A DNA stretch of 64,000 nucleotides from Ancylobacter sp. TS-1 (GTDB taxonomy: Bacteria; Pseudomonadota; Alphaproteobacteria; Rhizobiales; Xanthobacteraceae): assembly GCF_009223885.1 (NCBI RefSeq), contig NZ_CP045144.1:62001-126000 (forward strand), read 5' to 3'. Shown here one piece after another: positions 61,659 through 64,000 of this stretch (its first letter is position 1; every line of letters begins with the position of its first letter). The notes under the pieces were generated by a model. The model was not told where the DNA came from, searched no databases, and worked only from the letters and a program-made list of their open reading frames with translations. Position numbers and translations under genes: made by a program.

Positions 61659-61761
61659 GTCGTCCCGGACGCGGCGCAGCCGCGAGCCGGGATCGGCTGC
61701 CGGTTCCTGCGCCATCATCGGCACGCGCTCCCGGATCGGCCTGGCGGCCGTCCGGGATGAC
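61659..61761. repeat. Palindromic repeat, family A copy 5, within the ccm operon
   Basis: GTCGTCCCGGACG to GTCCGGGATGAC with inner GCCGGGATCGG / CTCCCGGATCGG. It separates ccmE from ccmF by 187 bases in an operon whose other genes nearly touch. Confidence 0.88.
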
Positions 61762-61817
61762 GGCTTCATGGGCGAGGCAGCCGCGAAGCATGCCCGCCGG
61801 CAGGGAAGGGTGTTCGC

Positions 61818-63830
61818 ATGAACCCGGAATTCGGCCATTACGCCCTCGTCCTCTCGCTCGCCGTCGCCATCCTGATGACGGTGATCCCGATCTGGGGCGC
61901 GCGCACGGGCGATGCGGCGCTGATGCGGGTCGGCTCGGCGCTGGCGCTGGCGCTGGCCGGCTTCGTCGCCCTCGCCTTCGCGGCGCTGGTGAGCGCCTAT
62001 GTGCAGTCCGACTTCTCGGTGCTGAACGTGGTCGAGAACTCGCATTCGGCCAAGCCGCTGCTGTACCGGATCACCGGCACATGGGGGAACCATGAGGGCT
62101 CGATGCTGCTCTGGGTTCTGGTGCTGGCCATTTTCGGGGCGCTGGTGGCGCTCTTCGGCTCCAATCTGCCGGAGCGGCTCAAGGCCAATGTGCTCGGCGT
62201 GCAGGGCTCGGTGGCGGTCGCCTTCCTGCTGTTCATCCTGCTGACCTCGAACCCCTTCGCCCGGGTGGTGCCGCCGCCGGCCGAGGGCAACGACCTCAAC
62301 CCGATCCTTCAGGATATCGGCCTCGCCATCCATCCGCCGCTGCTCTATCTCGGCTATGTCGGCTTCTCCATCACCTTCGCCTTCGCCGTCGCGGCGCTGA
62401 TCGAGGGGCGCATCGACGCCGCCTGGGCGCGCTGGGTGCGGCCCTGGGCGCTGGCGGCGTGGGGCTTCCTGACGCTCGGCATCGCGATGGGCTCCTACTG
62501 GGCCTATTACGAGCTGGGCTGGGGCGGCTGGTGGTTCTGGGACCCGGTGGAGAACGCCTCGCTGATGCCGTGGTTCGCCGGCACCGCGCTGATCCATTCC
62601 GCCGTGGTGATGGAAAAGCGCGACGCGCTGAAGGTGTGGACCGTGCTGCTGGCCATCCTCGCCTTCTCGCTGTCGCTGCTCGGCACCTTCCTCGTGCGCT
62701 CGGGCGTGCTGACCTCGGTGCACGCCTTCGCCACCGATCCCTCGCGCGGCGTGTTCATCCTCGGCATCCTGATCTTCTTCATCGGCGGCTCGCTGGCGCT
62801 CTACGCGCTGAGGGCGCCGATGCTGCGCCAGGGCGGCCTGTTCGCGCCGGTCTCGCGCGAGGGCGCGCTGGTGCTGAACAACCTGCTGCTGACCGCCGCC
62901 GCCGCCGCCGTGCTGGTGGGCACGCTCTACCCGCTGGCGCTGGAAGCCTTCAACGGCGAGAAGATCACCGTCGGCCCGCCCTATTTCAACCTGACGGTCG
63001 GCGCGCTGATGCTCCCCGTCGCCTTCGCCATGCCGTTCGGCCCGCTGCTGGCCTGGAAGCGCGGCGACCTCGCCGGGGCGAGCCAGCGCCTGATGCTGGC
63101 CTTCGGCGCCGCCATCCTCGCCGCCGCCATTGCCGCCTGGGCGCAGGGCGGCGGGCCGCTGCTGGCGCCCTTCGGCATGGGGCTGGCGGCCTTCGTCGTC
63201 ATCGGCGCCGCGGTTGAGATCGTCGAGCGCGCCGGCTTCGGCCGGCTGCCGCTGGCGACCGCCTTCGCCCGGCTGCGCGGCCTGCCGCGTTCGGCCTTCG
63301 GCGGGGCGCTGGCCCATGCGGGCGTGGGCATCTGCTTGTTCGGCATCATCGCCGAGACCAACTGGAACGCCGAGCGCATCACCGGCGTCAAGGTCGGCGG
63401 CAGCTTCGAGGTCGGCGGCTACGAACTCACCCTCGACCGGCTGGAGCCGCGCACCGGGCCGAACTACCGCGATCTGGTCGGGGTGTTCTCGGTGCGGCGC
63501 GGCGGCGCTGAGGTCGGCACCATCGAATCGGCCAAGCGCCTGTTCACCGCCCGCAACATGCCGACCACCGAGGCCGGCATCCGCACCATCGGCTTCAGCC
63601 AGCTCTATGTGAGCGTCGGCGACGAACTGCCCGGCGGGGCGGTGGGCGTGCGCGCCTACTGGAAGCCGCTGGTGACGCTGATCTGGATCGGCGCGCTGGT
63701 GATGGCGCTGGGCGGGGTGCTGTCGCTGAGCGACCGGCGCCTGCGCGTCGGCGCGCCCAAGCCGGCGAAGAAGCCGAAGGCCCGGCCGGAGGAAAAGCCC
63801 GACCCGGCCGCGCCGGTGCCGGCGGAGTGA
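61818..63830 (+). CDS. ccmF: Haem lyase subunit CcmF
   Basis: 670 residues with about 14-15 TM helices. The tryptophan-rich haem-handling WWD domain WGGWWFWDPVENASLMPW is intact, with flanking histidines (IAIHPPLLYLGYVG, LIHSAVV). CcmF attaches haem to apocytochrome c in the periplasm. The Lys/Pro-rich C-terminal tail is cytoplasmic. ATG 61818; the ribosome site GGGAAGG lies upstream. Confidence 0.97.
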   Translation: MNPEFGHYALVLSLAVAILMTVIPIWGARTGDAALMRVGSALALALAGFVALAFAALVSAYVQSDFSVLNVVENSHSAKPLLYRITGTWGNHEGSMLLWVLVLAIFGALVALFGSNLPERLKANVLGVQGSVAVAFLLFILLTSNPFARVVPPPAEGNDLNPILQDIGLAIHPPLLYLGYVGFSITFAFAVAALIEGRIDAAWARWVRPWALAAWGFLTLGIAMGSYWAYYELGWGGWWFWDPVENASLMPWFAGTALIHSAVVMEKRDALKVWTVLLAILAFSLSLLGTFLVRSGVLTSVHAFATDPSRGVFILGILIFFIGGSLALYALRAPMLRQGGLFAPVSREGALVLNNLLLTAAAAAVLVGTLYPLALEAFNGEKITVGPPYFNLTVGALMLPVAFAMPFGPLLAWKRGDLAGASQRLMLAFGAAILAAAIAAWAQGGGPLLAPFGMGLAAFVVIGAAVEIVERAGFGRLPLATAFARLRGLPRSAFGGALAHAGVGICLFGIIAETNWNAERITGVKVGGSFEVGGYELTLDRLEPRTGPNYRDLVGVFSVRRGGAEVGTIESAKRLFTARNMPTTEAGIRTIGFSQLYVSVGDELPGGAVGVRAYWKPLVTLIWIGALVMALGGVLSLSDRRLRVGAPKPAKKPKARPEEKPDPAAPVPAE

Positions 63831-63833
63831 GGC

Positions 63834-64000
63834 GTGGCGGATTTTCGCCTCAGTGACCATGCGAAGGTCGCGATGGCCGAACGGGGCATCGAGATGAGCT
63901 GGGTCGAGCGCACGCTGGATGCGCCGGAGCGCGTGGAAGCGGACCCCGGCGACCCGTCCCTCCTGCGGGCCTTCGGGGCGATCCCCGAGCGCGATGGGCG
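63834..64000 (+). CDS. DUF4258-like protein, cut by window end
   Basis: Only the first 55 codons are visible. LSDHAKVAMAERGIEMSWVERTLDAPERVEADPGDPSLLRAFGAIPE matches DUF4258, a RelE-like fold found in toxin modules. GTG 63834 has GGAG six bases upstream and lies three bases after ccmF, so it is co-transcribed. In ccm operons ccmH/ccmL normally comes here; this gene may be an inserted toxin-like unit. Confidence 0.75.
   Translation, partial: MADFRLSDHAKVAMAERGIEMSWVERTLDAPERVEADPGDPSLLRAFGAIPERDG

Overview
The window is high-GC DNA from an alphaproteobacterium, most likely a member of Hyphomicrobiales (Rhizobiales) close to Xanthobacteraceae such as Ancylobacter, Starkeya or Xanthobacter. The evidence is a MucR/Ros-family regulator, a FeuP/FeuQ-like two-component pair, a ccmI-ccmE-ccmF operon, many DUF families typical of this order (DUF853, DUF1491, DUF2336, DUF5330, DUF6456, YcgN) and an alphaproteobacterial gene transfer agent (GTA) cluster. 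The genus is inference. Family assignments were made by eye from sequence motifs, without database searches.

Region 1 (1-34.4 kb) is ordinary chromosomal background: pyroglutamyl peptidase and a stand-alone receiver, meaB, csbD, a class IV aminotransferase with an M20 peptidase, a HerA-like ATPase, folP-folK (no folB between them), small secreted proteins, a CorA/ZntB transporter, superoxide dismutase, msrB with an S9 peptidase, mucR, a DnaA-type HTH gene overlapping a DUF6456 gene, sufE, cell-envelope genes, a class A penicillin-binding protein, a lactate locus (lldP, lldD and divergent lldR with a clear inverted-repeat operator), a LuxR-type regulator, a dCTP-deaminase-like gene, a flavin reductase and a beta-lactamase-fold hydrolase.

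Region 2 (34.46-35.39 kb) is a short AT-richer islet with a protein carrying a HEPN-type RNxxxH motif and a divergent small ORF. It is bounded by a perfect 13-bp direct repeat. The right copy lies one base from the -35 box of a strong promoter that faces the GTA cluster.

Region 3 (35.39-57.06 kb) is a near-complete GTA cluster in RcGTA order: terS, terL, portal, small genes, prohead protease, capsid, connector genes, tail tube, chaperones, a short tape measure, Dit, hub, NlpC/P60 peptidase and megatron. A DUF2793 spike gene, a spike-base gene and an arabinofuranosidase-like gene follow. The cluster ends in a lysis module: GH108 endolysin, inner-membrane spanin and a nested lipoprotein spanin. 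Three features stand out. A minus-strand block of three tandem 70-aa secreted peptides and a secreted S1 protease sits between capsid and connector. About ten long palindromic repeats lie in the gene gaps. A perfect CtrA site (TTAA-N7-TTAA) and a perfect DnaA box lie just upstream of the lysis genes. No integrase, repressor or replication genes are visible, which favours a domesticated GTA over a prophage.

Region 4 (57.25-64 kb) holds the FeuP/FeuQ-like pair, a glycine-zipper lipoprotein, ccmI-ccmE-ccmF for cytochrome c maturation, and a DUF4258-like (RelE-fold toxin-like) gene cut by the window end where ccmH would be expected.
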